A DNA stretch of 64,000 bases from Mycolicibacterium poriferae (lineage in GTDB: Bacteria; Actinomycetota; Actinomycetes; Mycobacteriales; Mycobacteriaceae), in the NCBI RefSeq assembly GCF_010728325.1, contig NZ_AP022570.1, positions 930,001-994,000 of the forward strand. Direction: 5' to 3'. The notes beneath the pieces were generated by a model. The model was not told the origin of the DNA. It worked only from the letters and a program-made list of their open reading frames with translations, and made no database searches. Positions 7,825 to 16,567 of the stretch are shown one piece after another; position 1 is the first letter of the stretch, and every line of letters begins with the position of its first letter. The translations under genes were made by a program, and so were the position numbers.

Positions 7825-9516
7825 ATGTCGGAGCTCAGCGATATCTCCGCGCAGGCCGCCGCCAAGGCCCAGCAAACGGTCGGCAAGTACCTCGAGCGTG
7901 GTTCGGCCGAGTTGCACTACGCCCGCAAGATGTTCTCCGCCGGGGCACTGAAACTGGAGCCCCCGCAAGACATCGTAGCCTTCGTCGCCGACATCCGCCG
8001 TTGGGGCGAGTTCGGGATGATCCCGGCCCTCAATGCACGACGGACGCCCAACGCAGCCGCGGTGATCGACGACTTCGGCGAGATGACGTTCAAGGAACTC
8101 GACGACGCCGCCAACGCGGTGGCCAACGGCCTGCTCGCCAAGGGCATCAAGGGCGGTGACGGCGTGGCGATCCTGGCCCGCAACCACCGGTGGTTCCTGG
8201 TGTCGGTGTACGGCGCCGCCAAGACCGGCGCCCGCATCATCCTGCTCAACAGCGAGTTCTCCGGCCCGCAGATCAAGGAGGTGTCCGAGCGCGAGGGCGG
8301 CAAACTCATCATCTACGACGACGAGTACACCAAGGCGGTGCAGGCCGCCGAGCCCGAACTCGGCAAGCTGCGCGCGCTCGGCATCAACCCGGACAAGCCC
8401 GACGAACCGTCCGGTACCGACGAGACCCTCGAGGACCTGATCGCGCGCACCGGCAGTGCGCCGCCACCCAAGGCCTCCAAGCACTCGTCGATCATCATCT
8501 TGACCAGCGGCACGACCGGTACCCCCAAGGGCGCCAATCGCAGCGCGCCCCCGTCACTGGCGCCGATCGGCGGCGTGCTGTCGGCGGTGCCGTTCAAAGC
8601 CAACGAGGTGACCTCGCTGCCGGCGCCGATGTTCCACGCGCTGGGCTTCCTGCACGCCACCATCGCGATGATGCTCGGGTCGACGCTGGTGCTGCGCCGG
8701 CGGTTCAAGCCGGCCACGGTGCTGGCCGACATCGAGAAGCACCGGGCCACCGCGATCGTGGTCGTGCCGGTGATGCTCTCGCGCATGCTCGACGAACTCG
8801 ACAAGACCAGCCCCAAGCCCGACCTGTCGTCGCTGCGCATCGTGTTCGTCTCCGGATCGCAGCTCGGCGCCGAACTGGCCACCAGGGCGCTCAAGGAGCT
8901 GGGCCCGGTCGTCTACAACCTGTACGGCTCGACCGAAGTGGCGTACGCGACGATCGCACGGCCACAGGATCTTTCGAAGAATCCCGCCACGGTCGGGCCC
9001 GTCGTCAAGGGGATGAAGGTCAAGATCCTCGACGACAACGGGAACGAGCTGCCACAGGGTGAGGTGGGCAGGATCTTCGTCGGCAACTTCTTCCCGTTCC
9101 AGGGTTACACCGGTGGCGGCGGCAAGCAGATCATCGACGGCCTGCTGTCGTCCGGCGATGTGGGCTACTTCGACGAGGACGGCTTGCTCTACGTCAGTGG
9201 CCGTGACGACGAGATGATCGTCTCCGGCGGCGAGAACGTGTTCCCCGCCGAGATCGAGGATCTGGTCAGCGGTCACCCCGAGGTCGTCGAGGCGACCGCA
9301 CTCGGCGTCGAGGACAAGGAGTGGGGCCATCGGCTGCGCTGTTTCGTGGTGAAGGTCGAGGGCTCCTCGATCGACGAGGACACCATCAAGACCTACGTCC
9401 GGGAGAACCTGGCGCGTTACAAGGTCCCACGTGAAGTGGTCTTCATCGAGGAGTTGCCTCGTAATCCGACCGGCAAGATCCTCAAGCGCGAGCTGCGCGA
9501 GATGGACATCGAGTAG
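7825..9516 (+). CDS. fadD2: Fatty-acyl-CoA/AMP ligase FadD2
   Basis: A 563-residue adenylate-forming enzyme that activates a fatty acid to acyl-AMP and then acyl-CoA. It has the AMP-binding P-loop 'ILTSGTTGTPKGANR', the 'YNLYGSTEVAYAT' acyl-AMP motif, 'GRDDEMIVSGGENVFPAE' at the domain hinge, and the catalytic lysine in 'PTGKILKREL' near the C-terminus. Length and neighbours (Rv0269c-like on one side, fadE6 on the other) fit Rv0270/fadD2. Starts at ATG 7825. Confidence 0.92.
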   Translation: MSELSDISAQAAAKAQQTVGKYLERGSAELHYARKMFSAGALKLEPPQDIVAFVADIRRWGEFGMIPALNARRTPNAAAVIDDFGEMTFKELDDAANAVANGLLAKGIKGGDGVAILARNHRWFLVSVYGAAKTGARIILLNSEFSGPQIKEVSEREGGKLIIYDDEYTKAVQAAEPELGKLRALGINPDKPDEPSGTDETLEDLIARTGSAPPPKASKHSSIIILTSGTTGTPKGANRSAPPSLAPIGGVLSAVPFKANEVTSLPAPMFHALGFLHATIAMMLGSTLVLRRRFKPATVLADIEKHRATAIVVVPVMLSRMLDELDKTSPKPDLSSLRIVFVSGSQLGAELATRALKELGPVVYNLYGSTEVAYATIARPQDLSKNPATVGPVVKGMKVKILDDNGNELPQGEVGRIFVGNFFPFQGYTGGGGKQIIDGLLSSGDVGYFDEDGLLYVSGRDDEMIVSGGENVFPAEIEDLVSGHPEVVEATALGVEDKEWGHRLRCFVVKVEGSSIDEDTIKTYVRENLARYKVPREVVFIEELPRNPTGKILKRELREMDIE

Positions 9517-9652
9517 TCCGACTAGCCAGCGCCGTGCACCGCGAGGCCTCGCACCACGAGCGCGCGCGTCTGTACAGCGACGCGCCGCGCTCGCTGGCAT
9601 TCAACGCGCCCTCGCCTCCGGTGAGGGTGCGCTGCGGTACGTGACACGCCCC

Positions 9653-9688
9653 GCGCGGGCGTGCAGCCACGCGCGGGCGTGCAGCCAC
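9653..9688. repeat. 18-bp direct repeat, two copies
   Basis: GCGCGGGCGTGCAGCCAC occurs twice back to back (9653-9670 and 9671-9688) in the 201-bp gap between the convergent fadD2 and the small membrane-protein gene. The same gap has a short CCCTC...GAGGG hairpin near 9610-9626 that could help end fadD2 transcription. No gene is seen in 9517-9717. Confidence 0.6.
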
Positions 9689-9717
9689 GCGCGCTCGTCG
9701 GGCGAGGTGGTCGGCGG

Positions 9718-10047
9718 CTACTTGACGGCGTCGGCCATCATCGCCGCACCCGGGATGGCCAGTGAGATGAGCATCACCAGCATCAGGAACCACCCAGAAC
9801 CCTGCCAGGCGGCCCAGCCGCCACCGGCCTTCCACACCCGGTAGGTCTGGATGAAAGCGCCCAGGCCGCCGAGGAACAGGAACACCGGCACCAGCGACGC
9901 GGCGTACACCGAGTCGCGGGCCCCGAATGCGTGGAACGCGAGCGCCACCCCGGCCACCGCAATGACCACCAGCGTGTACAGAGCCGCCGGCCGGAACGAC
10001 CCGGGCTTGTCCAAGCGCTTCTCAGCGAAGTCGCGGTCAGTACTCAT
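9718..10047 (-). CDS. Small conserved membrane protein
   Basis: A 109-residue protein with a short charged N-terminus ('MSTDRDFAEKRLDKPG') and three hydrophobic segments (about residues 22-41, 48-66, 84-107), consistent with an inner-membrane protein. Function is not recognised. It lies between fadD2 and fadE6; the 185-bp gap to fadE6 on the same strand is filled by a large hairpin and repeats, so it may have its own promoter. Confidence 0.75.
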   Translation of the reverse strand: MSTDRDFAEKRLDKPGSFRPAALYTLVVIAVAGVALAFHAFGARDSVYAASLVPVFLFLGGLGAFIQTYRVWKAGGGWAAWQGSGWFLMLVMLISLAIPGAAMMADAVK

Positions 10048-10080
10048 ACCGGACGGGTACCCCCGATCGGCAACCCGAAT

Positions 10081-10126
10081 CTGCGGTCAGATCGCAGTTT
10101 CCTGGAAAATTGCGATCTGACCGCAG
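10081..10126. repeat. Perfect 16-bp-arm inverted repeat (hairpin)
   Basis: CTGCGGTCAGATCGCA at 10081-10096 is exactly complementary to 10111-10126. The 14-base centre itself contains the palindrome TTTCC-T-GGAAA, so almost the whole 46 bases can fold. There is no T-run on either side. It lies between the stop of fadE6 and the start of the small membrane-protein gene, both on the minus strand. It could act as a terminator, a protein site or a mobile repeat. Confidence 0.85.
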
Positions 10127-10228
10127 GCTCGGCGCCACTTCGCGATCTCCCCGCAGGCTCGGCGCCCAAGAACCCGCAGGCTCGGCGCCAAATCGCGATC
10201 TCCCCGCAGGCTCGGCGCCCAAGAACCC
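10121..10228. repeat. Cluster of four 16-bp repeats within a 53-bp tandem duplication
   Basis: CCGCAGGCTCGGCGCC occurs at 10121-10136, 10151-10166, 10174-10189 and 10204-10219. The stretch from 10141 to about 10175 is repeated at 10194 to about 10228 (period 53 bp). The first copy overlaps the right arm of the adjoining hairpin. No coding capacity is evident. Confidence 0.85.
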
Positions 10229-10232
10229 CGCT

Positions 10233-12437
10233 CTAGGGATCGCGGGGCAGCCCGAGCAGGCGTTCGGCGATGATGTTGAGCTGCACCTCCGACGTGCCGC
10301 CGTAGATCGTCGTCGCGCGTCCGGCGAGCAGGTACTCGGCCCACTTGCCGGACGGTTGGCCCTGGTCGCCCACCGCGGCGTCGGTGCCGAACGACGACAC
10401 CCCGAACTCGGCGTAGCCCTGGCCGGTCTTCATCGACAAGAGCTTGGAGATGGCGGCTGCGGGCATCGGGTCACCGCCGGCGAGCGTCAGCAGCGTCGAG
10501 CGCATGTTGAGCAGCTTGGCGGCGTGTCCCTCGGCGATCAGCCGGCCGGCCTCGTTCTGCTCGAGCTGGTCGAAGTGGCCGTCGCGGACGAACTCGACGA
10601 ACTGGTCGAGGCTGGCCAGGAACGGCGGCTCGCTGCTCCCGATCGAGACGCGTTCATTGGTCAGCGTGTTGCGGCTGACCTCCCAGCCGCGGTCCACCTC
10701 GCCGAGCACCATGTCGTCGGGGACGAACACGTCGTCGATGAACACGGTGTTGAACATCGCGTTGCCGGTGAGCTCCCGAAGCGGCTTGACCTCGACCCCC
10801 TCGGCCTTCATGTCGAGCAAGAAGTAGGTGATGCCCTGATGCTTGGGCGCGCTGGGGTCGGTGCGGGCCAGCAGCGCACCCCACTGCGAGAACTGCGCGC
10901 CGGTGGTCCAGATTTTCTGCCCGGTGATGCGCCAACCGCCGTCGACCTTCGTGGCCTTGGTGGTGAGGCTGGCGAGATCCGAGCCCGCACCCGGCTCGGA
11001 AAACAGCTGACACCAGATCATCTCGCCGCGGAACGTCGGCGGCAGGAACTGCTGCTGCTGAGCTTCGGTGCCGTAGGCGACGATCGACGGGATGATCCAC
11101 GCGGCGATGCCCATCTGCGGTCGCTTGACCCGCCCGGTGGAGAACTCCTGGGCGATGATGATCTGTTCGATCGGGGTGGCGGCCCGTCCCCATGGTGCGG
11201 GCAGGTGCGGTTGCACCCACCCACCCTCGGCGATGGCGGCGTTACGTTCTTCTCTGGGAATCTCTTTCAGCGCCGCGACCTCGGCCCGGATCTCCTCGCG
11301 CAGCTTGAGCGTGTCGGGGTCCAGATCGATGTCGATGGATCGCATGCCGGTCGACGTCGCGGTGTCGACGACCTGTTGGGGGTAGTCGGCGGCGCGGCCG
11401 AACGCGGCGGCCAGCACGATGGCGCGCCGGTAGTACACGTTGGTGTCGTGCTCCCAGGTGAAGCCGATGCCGCCGTGGACCTGGATGCAGTCCTGGGCGC
11501 AGTGCTGGGCGGCGACGGGGGCGAGGGTCGCGGCGACGGCGGCGGCGAACTCGAAGGCGCTGGCCTTCTCACCGTCGTCCTGACTGCCAGCGCGTTCCTC
11601 GTCGATGGCGCGGGCGGCATCCCACACCGCGGCGGTGGCGCGTTCGGTTTCGGCGATCATGTTGGCGCACTTGTGCTTGATGGCCTGGAACTGGCCGATC
11701 GGGCGACCGAACTGTTCCCGGATCTTGGCGTAGGCCGCGGCGGTGTCGGTGGCCCACCGCGCAACGCCGATGCACTCTGCCGAGAGCAGCGTCGTGATCA
11801 GCGCTCGGGCCATCGTCTGCGGCAGGTTGGACAGCACGCGGTCGTCGGTCACCTCGACGCCGTTGGCGCGCACGTGCGCGACGGGGCGCAACGGGTCGAC
11901 GGAGGCGACCGGCTCGATCTCGAGCTGGTCGGCGTCGAGGACCACCCACTCCTCGCCCGATTCGATCGCGACCGGCAGGACCAGTACCGAGGCCTGCGCG
12001 GCGGCGGGTACGGAGCGGGCTTCGCCGCGGATCACCAGGCCGTCACCGTGCCGCGTCGCGGTCAGTGCGGAGCTGATCGCGTAGGTGGCGATGGTCTCGC
12101 CGGAGGCCAGACCGCTCAGCACGGCGGCGTCGGGATCGTTGGCCGCGATCAGTGCGCTGGCGATGGCCGACGGCACGAAGGGGCCGGGCACGGCGCCGTA
12201 GCCGAACTCGGCGGCGACGATGGCCAGTTCCAGGATGCCGAAGCCCTGCCCGCCGACCGACTCGGCGAGGTGGACGCCCTGCAGGCCTTGTTCGGCCGCC
12301 GACTTCCAGTAGGGCGGCGGGTTGGGGATCGGGTTCTCGAGGGCTTCGTGCAGAACCTCCGAGGGCGCGACACGTGCGACGTATGAGCGCACGGAGTCGG
12401 CCAGATCGTTGTGCTCTTCCAGGATGGCGATGGGCAT
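10233..12437 (-). CDS. fadE6: Acyl-CoA dehydrogenase FadE6 (two fused dehydrogenase modules)
   Basis: A 734-residue protein, about twice the usual length. Residues about 1-360 are one acyl-CoA dehydrogenase module ending in 'VHGGIGFTWEHDTNVYYRRA'. Residues about 370-734 are a second module with 'CQLFSEPGAGSDLASL' and 'IYGGTSEVQLNIIAERLLGLPRD'. This is the same pair of subunit types encoded separately at 3304-5815, here fused. The length is close to the 731 residues I recall for Rv0271c/FadE6, and the position beside fadD2 agrees. ATG 12437 has GGAGGG 7 bases upstream. The substrate is unknown. Confidence 0.9.
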   Translation of the reverse strand: MPIAILEEHNDLADSVRSYVARVAPSEVLHEALENPIPNPPPYWKSAAEQGLQGVHLAESVGGQGFGILELAIVAAEFGYGAVPGPFVPSAIASALIAANDPDAAVLSGLASGETIATYAISSALTATRHGDGLVIRGEARSVPAAAQASVLVLPVAIESGEEWVVLDADQLEIEPVASVDPLRPVAHVRANGVEVTDDRVLSNLPQTMARALITTLLSAECIGVARWATDTAAAYAKIREQFGRPIGQFQAIKHKCANMIAETERATAAVWDAARAIDEERAGSQDDGEKASAFEFAAAVAATLAPVAAQHCAQDCIQVHGGIGFTWEHDTNVYYRRAIVLAAAFGRAADYPQQVVDTATSTGMRSIDIDLDPDTLKLREEIRAEVAALKEIPREERNAAIAEGGWVQPHLPAPWGRAATPIEQIIIAQEFSTGRVKRPQMGIAAWIIPSIVAYGTEAQQQQFLPPTFRGEMIWCQLFSEPGAGSDLASLTTKATKVDGGWRITGQKIWTTGAQFSQWGALLARTDPSAPKHQGITYFLLDMKAEGVEVKPLRELTGNAMFNTVFIDDVFVPDDMVLGEVDRGWEVSRNTLTNERVSIGSSEPPFLASLDQFVEFVRDGHFDQLEQNEAGRLIAEGHAAKLLNMRSTLLTLAGGDPMPAAAISKLLSMKTGQGYAEFGVSSFGTDAAVGDQGQPSGKWAEYLLAGRATTIYGGTSEVQLNIIAERLLGLPRDP

Positions 12438-12461
12438 GCGTAACCCTCCGTTGGGCTGACT

Positions 12462-12473
12462 AACCGGTCGGTT
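12462..12473. promoter_or_regulatory. TetR-type operator candidate upstream of fadE6
   Basis: AACCG-GT-CGGTT is an inverted repeat 25 bp upstream of the fadE6 start, in the 46-bp gap to the dehydrogenase gene. Similar short palindromes are common TetR operators, and two TetR genes lie nearby. Function is inferred only from position and symmetry. Confidence 0.35.
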
Positions 12474-12483
12474 GGGACCGAGA

Positions 12484-13434
12484 CTACCTCGCCACCTGGT
12501 TCACCACGTTGGCGAGGTCGCGTCCGTCACGAAGCCGGACGCAGTTGTCGACGGCCAGTTCCAGGTAGCGGCGCATCGTGTCGGCGGTGTACCAGGTGAC
12601 GTGTGGGGTGAGCACGACGTTGGGCAGGTCCAGCACCGGATTGTCCTGGGGCACCGGTTCGACGGCGAACACGTCCAGTCCGGCGGCCGCCAACCGGCCC
12701 GACCGCAGCGCGTCGACCAGGGCGTCCTCGTCGACGATCGGTCCGCGGGCGGTGTTCACCAGCACCGCGCCCGGCTTGAGCCGGCCGAACGCCTCACGTC
12801 CGAGCAACCCTGTGGTGGCCTCGGTCAGCGGCAGATGCAGCGACACGATGTCGCTGTCGGCGAGCAGATCGGGCAGGCTGCGCCACCCCGGCGTGCCGTC
12901 GTCCCGAGTGCTGGTGTGCAGCACCCGGGCGCCCATCGCGACGACGATCCGCTCGACGCGTTTGGCGATGCTGCCGTAGCCGATCAGTCCCACGGTGCAG
13001 GAGCCGATGTCGCGGACGGTCTCACCGAGGCTGGGGTCCGACGGCCAGCCCGACCCGATGCGGGTGGCGTGATCGAGGGCGGGCAGGCGGCGCAGCGCGG
13101 CGAGCATCAGCAACACCGTTCCCTCGGCGACCGACGGCGCGTTCGCCCCGGGCATGTTGGCGACCGCGATGCCGCGGGCGGAGGCGGCGGTGACGTCGAT
13201 GGTGTTCACCCCCGCGCCGAGTTTGTGCACCAGCCGCAGGTGCGGCGCCCGGGCCAGGTCGTCACCCGATACCGGCCGCAGCACGTGCCACAGCACCTCG
13301 GCGTCGGACAGCTCGCGGTAGAACGTGTCGTCGTCGTCTTCGGCGCAGAAGCGAACGTCGAGCCAATCACGCTGCGCGGAGAGAAAATTGGTGACCTTCT
13401 CGCCGGCCACGAAGTGGGCGAGCACTCTCACCAT
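12484..13434 (-). CDS. D-2-hydroxyacid dehydrogenase (NAD-dependent)
   Basis: A 316-residue protein of the D-isomer-specific 2-hydroxyacid dehydrogenase family. Seen: NAD-binding Rossmann motif 'VGLIGYGSIAKRVERI', 'LVNTARGPIVDEDALVDAL' (family signature), an Arg in 'KLGAGVNTID' context, and 'VLTPHVTWYTADTM', carrying the catalytic His. Expected reaction is reversible NAD(P)H-dependent reduction of a 2-keto acid. ATG 13434 overlaps the stop of the upstream hydrolase by 7 bp, so it is the third gene of the TetR-hydrolase-dehydrogenase operon. Confidence 0.88.
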   Translation of the reverse strand: MVRVLAHFVAGEKVTNFLSAQRDWLDVRFCAEDDDDTFYRELSDAEVLWHVLRPVSGDDLARAPHLRLVHKLGAGVNTIDVTAASARGIAVANMPGANAPSVAEGTVLLMLAALRRLPALDHATRIGSGWPSDPSLGETVRDIGSCTVGLIGYGSIAKRVERIVVAMGARVLHTSTRDDGTPGWRSLPDLLADSDIVSLHLPLTEATTGLLGREAFGRLKPGAVLVNTARGPIVDEDALVDALRSGRLAAAGLDVFAVEPVPQDNPVLDLPNVVLTPHVTWYTADTMRRYLELAVDNCVRLRDGRDLANVVNQVAR

Positions 13435-14549
13435 CGCGTGGCGATCCATTCGGCGATCGTGTCGGCCTGCTGGGTGCGGGCGCCAGGTGTCGTGAAGTAG
13501 TGGTCGGTGTCGATGCTGCAGGCGGTCTTGTCGGTGCCGGCCAGCGCATCGTGGATGCGCTCGGCGTCGGAGGGGAACACGCCGGTGTCCTGCTCGGCGT
13601 TGATCACCAGCGCCGGGCAGGTGATTCGGCTCAGATGTGGTTCGGCACGGGTTTGGGCATGCCGCAGGCTCCACATGCCCAGCCAGTTGCGCAACGTGCA
13701 GGCCGATGCGATGCCGTAGGTGGACCGGTTCGCCCGTGCCGGGACCCCGGCGTAGCACATGTTGGGCTGCCGGTTGGTCGGCTCCAGGGTGGGATCGACC
13801 ATCCGCGGGTCGGCCCAGGTGCGCATCACCGTGAAGGGCCGGTCGGAGAAGCCGGCGGCGCGGACCCGGACGAGCTCGGCCAGCGCCCAGTCGGTGATGG
13901 CCTCGTTGCGCGCGACCTGCGCGGCGCGGTAGCGGGCGACGAAGTCGGCCGAGTACGGCGGTGCGTTGCGTTCGTCGAACAGGTCCAGGTCGGGATCCGT
14001 TGCCACCGCGTCGTTCTCGTCGGTGACCGAGGCATCCATCCACGCCGTGAGCACGTCGGGCCTGCCGGGATGTGCAGCCGTGGCGACATAACCGTCGGCC
14101 GCCGGCAGGTCGTCGAGTCCGGCCGCGGGTCGCATTCCTTCCAGCGGGGTGACGTGGTGCGCGACGGCGTGCGCCTGATAGGCGGCCATCAGCGATCCGC
14201 CGCCCGAATTGCCCAGCAGGACAATGGTGTCGACGCCCTGCTCTTCACGCAGCCAGCGCACCCCGACACCGATGTCGACCAGCGCGTGATCGAGCAGGAA
14301 GCTGCTTTCGAATCCGCGGAAACGGGTGTTCCACCCGAGGAAGCCGAAGCCGCGCCCAGCCATGTACTCGGCGAGATAGTGCTCGGAGAAGTCGATCTGG
14401 TAATGCGTCGCGATCATCGCGACGGTGGGCCGGTGTCCCTCGGGGCGGTGGTAGAGCCCCTGGCAGGGATGTCCACCCGACCCGGCTCGGTGCGCCGTCG
14501 TCGAGTCGAGCCCGACGAATTCGCGGGTGACAGCCGTGGATGTGGTCAT
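13428..14549 (-). CDS. Alpha/beta-hydrolase (Rv0272c family)
   Basis: A 373-residue alpha/beta-hydrolase. The nucleophile elbow is 'LLGNSGGGSLMAAY' (GNSGG), and a late 'DTDHYF' supplies a plausible catalytic His. 'PALVINAEQDTGVFP' is the usual strand before the acid residue. The start codon overlaps the TetR stop (ATGA). Length and order match Rv0272c as I remember it. The natural substrate is unknown; operon partners (hydroxyacid dehydrogenase, VOC-fold enzyme across the promoter) suggest a small catabolic pathway. Confidence 0.85.
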   Translation of the reverse strand: MTTSTAVTREFVGLDSTTAHRAGSGGHPCQGLYHRPEGHRPTVAMIATHYQIDFSEHYLAEYMAGRGFGFLGWNTRFRGFESSFLLDHALVDIGVGVRWLREEQGVDTIVLLGNSGGGSLMAAYQAHAVAHHVTPLEGMRPAAGLDDLPAADGYVATAAHPGRPDVLTAWMDASVTDENDAVATDPDLDLFDERNAPPYSADFVARYRAAQVARNEAITDWALAELVRVRAAGFSDRPFTVMRTWADPRMVDPTLEPTNRQPNMCYAGVPARANRSTYGIASACTLRNWLGMWSLRHAQTRAEPHLSRITCPALVINAEQDTGVFPSDAERIHDALAGTDKTACSIDTDHYFTTPGARTQQADTIAEWIATRW

Positions 14550-15178
14550 GGTTCTCCCGACTCCCGATGGTAGATCGTCCGGTAGAAGATTTCGGCGAGT
14601 GTCGTGATGCAGGCGTCGTCGTCGACGGTGTCCTCGTCACGGCTGCCGGACAGTTGGGTATAGCAGAACTGGTTGAACATCGACACCAGGGCCACGGCGA
14701 TCAACTGGGGGTCACTGCCCGCGCAGTAGCCCTGTCCCTGAACCTGTTTGACCAAGGAAGCGATCAATTCGGTGGGAAATGCGCAGATCTCGTTCCAGTA
14801 CTCGGCGAAGTCGGGGCTGATCATCGCCATCTGCGACACGCTGATGATCTCTGCGAGCCGGTTGCGGTAGGTGTGCCAGTGTGCCGCGGCGGCCTGGCGG
14901 GAGCGTTCCCGGTTGCTCAGCCCGGGTGCCGTCGCGGCCAGCGCGCGTTCGCGGGCTTCGTCGCGGAAGCGCAGTGCCCACTCGCGGACCATCGCTTCCT
15001 TGGAGTCGTAGTAGTTGTAGAACGACGCCGTGGAGCGGCCGGCCTCGCCGGCGATGTCGGCGACCGTGGTTGCCAGGATGCCCTTGCGGGCGATGACCCT
15101 GCGCGCGGCGTCGTCGATCGCCGCCTGGGTCTGGCGGCCGCGCGCTGTCGGCAACGGAGTCCGCGCCACCGTGCTCAT
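14546..15178 (-). CDS. TetR-family regulator (Rv0273c family)
   Basis: A 210-residue TetR protein with HTH 'AAIDDAARRVIARKGILATTVADIAGEAGRS' (residues about 18-50) followed by 'TASFYNYYDSKEAMV'. First gene of the minus-strand operon with the hydrolase and hydroxyacid dehydrogenase, and divergent from the VOC-fold gene. A perfect 8-bp-arm palindrome at 15207-15228, 29 bp upstream of its start, is the obvious candidate operator controlling both directions. Confidence 0.9.
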   Translation of the reverse strand: MSTVARTPLPTARGRQTQAAIDDAARRVIARKGILATTVADIAGEAGRSTASFYNYYDSKEAMVREWALRFRDEARERALAATAPGLSNRERSRQAAAAHWHTYRNRLAEIISVSQMAMISPDFAEYWNEICAFPTELIASLVKQVQGQGYCAGSDPQLIAVALVSMFNQFCYTQLSGSRDEDTVDDDACITTLAEIFYRTIYHRESGEP

Positions 15179-15206
15179 GTATCCAGCGCTCCTCGTTGAT
15201 CGATAC

Positions 15207-15228
15207 CTGAATCTGATGTTAGATTCAG
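15207..15228. promoter_or_regulatory. Operator-like palindrome in the TetR/VOC divergent promoter
   Basis: CTGAATCT at 15207-15214 and AGATTCAG at 15221-15228 are perfect inverted copies with a 6-base spacer. It is the only strong symmetry in the 99-bp region between the divergent TetR and VOC genes, which fits autoregulation and control of both transcripts. Confidence 0.65.
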
Positions 15229-15277
15229 TTTTCCGCGGTGGCTACCCCGCGGGGACCCGGGATGGGGAGGCGAAGTC

Positions 15278-15853
15278 GTGATCAAGCCGTACAACACCAA
15301 CACCGAATTCGACCTCGGCGGCATCAACCACGTCGCGCTGGTGTGTTCGGACATGCAGAAGACGGTGGACTTCTACAGCAACGTGCTGGGCATGCCGCTG
15401 ATCAAGTCCCTCGACCTGCCCGGCGGCATGGGGCAGCACTTCTTCTTCGACGCCGGCAACGGTGACTGCGTGGCGTTCTTCTGGTTCGCCGACGCCCCCG
15501 ACCGCGTGCCCGGTATCTCCTCACCGGAGGCCATCCCCGGCATCGGTGACATCGTCAGCGCCGTGAGCACGATGAACCACCTGGCCTTTCATGTCCCGGC
15601 CGAGAAGTTCGACGAGTACCGGCAGCGGCTCAAGGACAAGGGAGTCCGGGTCGGCCCGATTCTCAACCACGACGAGAGCCCCGCGCAGGTCTCACCGACT
15701 GTCCATCCGGGGGTGTACGTCCGGTCTTTCTACTTCCTGGACCCGGACGGCATCACCCTCGAGTTCGCTTGCTGGACGAAGCAGTTCGGCGACGCCGACA
15801 CCGCCACCGAGCCGAAGACCGCCGCCGATCGTCGGGCGCCGACGCGCGTCTAG
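15278..15853 (+). CDS. VOC-fold (glyoxalase/extradiol dioxygenase-like) protein (Rv0274 family)
   Basis: A 191-residue protein with two betaalphabetabetabeta modules of the vicinal oxygen chelate fold. 'INHVALVCSDMQKTVDFYSNVLGM' opens the first module with a metal-ligand His. 'MNHLAFHVP' opens the second, and 'FYFLDPDGITLEFACW' carries the expected metal-ligand Glu. GTG 15278 has GGGAGG 7 bases upstream. Divergent from the TetR operon and probably under the same palindrome. Specific reaction unknown. Its stop codon overlaps the stop of the convergent TetR gene. Confidence 0.88.
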   Translation: MIKPYNTNTEFDLGGINHVALVCSDMQKTVDFYSNVLGMPLIKSLDLPGGMGQHFFFDAGNGDCVAFFWFADAPDRVPGISSPEAIPGIGDIVSAVSTMNHLAFHVPAEKFDEYRQRLKDKGVRVGPILNHDESPAQVSPTVHPGVYVRSFYFLDPDGITLEFACWTKQFGDADTATEPKTAADRRAPTRV

Positions 15854-16473
15854 GGGTCGCGGTAGAGCGCCGGGTCGCCGAGTCGGTCGATCAGCATGCC
15901 GAGTTGGTCGGCGAGCTGCTCGGGGGTGAAATCGAGGTCACCGGCCAGCCACGCGCTCAGGGTCTGAGCCACGCCGCCGACGACGAAGTGGCTGGCCGCC
16001 TTGATCCGCTCGTTGGCGGTCACGTGTAGGGCGGCCTCGGCGTGCTGCCCGGACAGCAGCGCGAACAATGCGCCGGACTCCGCGCGCTTGCGCACCACCA
16101 CCGGGTTGGCCAGGCGATCGCTGAACAGCAGCCGGCCCACCCGGGCGTCGTCGGAGATGGTGCGCACCAGGTTGGTCATGCCGGCCCGGGTCTGTTCGCG
16201 CGCCGGTGCGGCGGCCACCGCCGCCTGCGTGGTGGCCGCGATGTCAGCGACCACCCAGTCGAACACCGCGCTGACGAACGCGTCCTTGTCGGCGAAGTTC
16301 TCGTAGAAGTAGCGCGCCGCCAGACCGGACTGCGCACAGATGGCGCGCACCGTGAGGTCGCCGGGGGTGGGCGCGGCGCCGAGCAGGTCCAGGCCCGCAG
16401 TCAGCAGCCGGCGTCTGCGCTCGGCGATGCGCTGGCCGGCTTCGATTCCCCGGTACGGACGAATCTGGGCCAT
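15850..16473 (-). CDS. TetR-family regulator (Rv0275c family)
   Basis: A 207-residue protein from ATG 16473 (GGGGAG just upstream). HTH is at residues about 15-60 ('RRRRLLTAGLDLLG...TVRAICAQSGLAARYFYENFADKDAF'). The C-terminal domain is a TetR ligand-binding fold. It is divergent from the DUF2236 gene and convergent with the VOC gene. The frame remains open upstream to 16806, but that part lies in the divergent gene. Confidence 0.85.
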   Translation of the reverse strand: MAQIRPYRGIEAGQRIAERRRRLLTAGLDLLGAAPTPGDLTVRAICAQSGLAARYFYENFADKDAFVSAVFDWVVADIAATTQAAVAAAPAREQTRAGMTNLVRTISDDARVGRLLFSDRLANPVVVRKRAESGALFALLSGQHAEAALHVTANERIKAASHFVVGGVAQTLSAWLAGDLDFTPEQLADQLGMLIDRLGDPALYRDP

Positions 16474-16567
16474 CTCCCCATATTGACACCCGCTGCGCGG
16501 AGGGAGCAATATCAGGAAACACGTGTTCGCACATTTGGTGGCGGCACCGCCGAGAGGAGTGTGTCCA

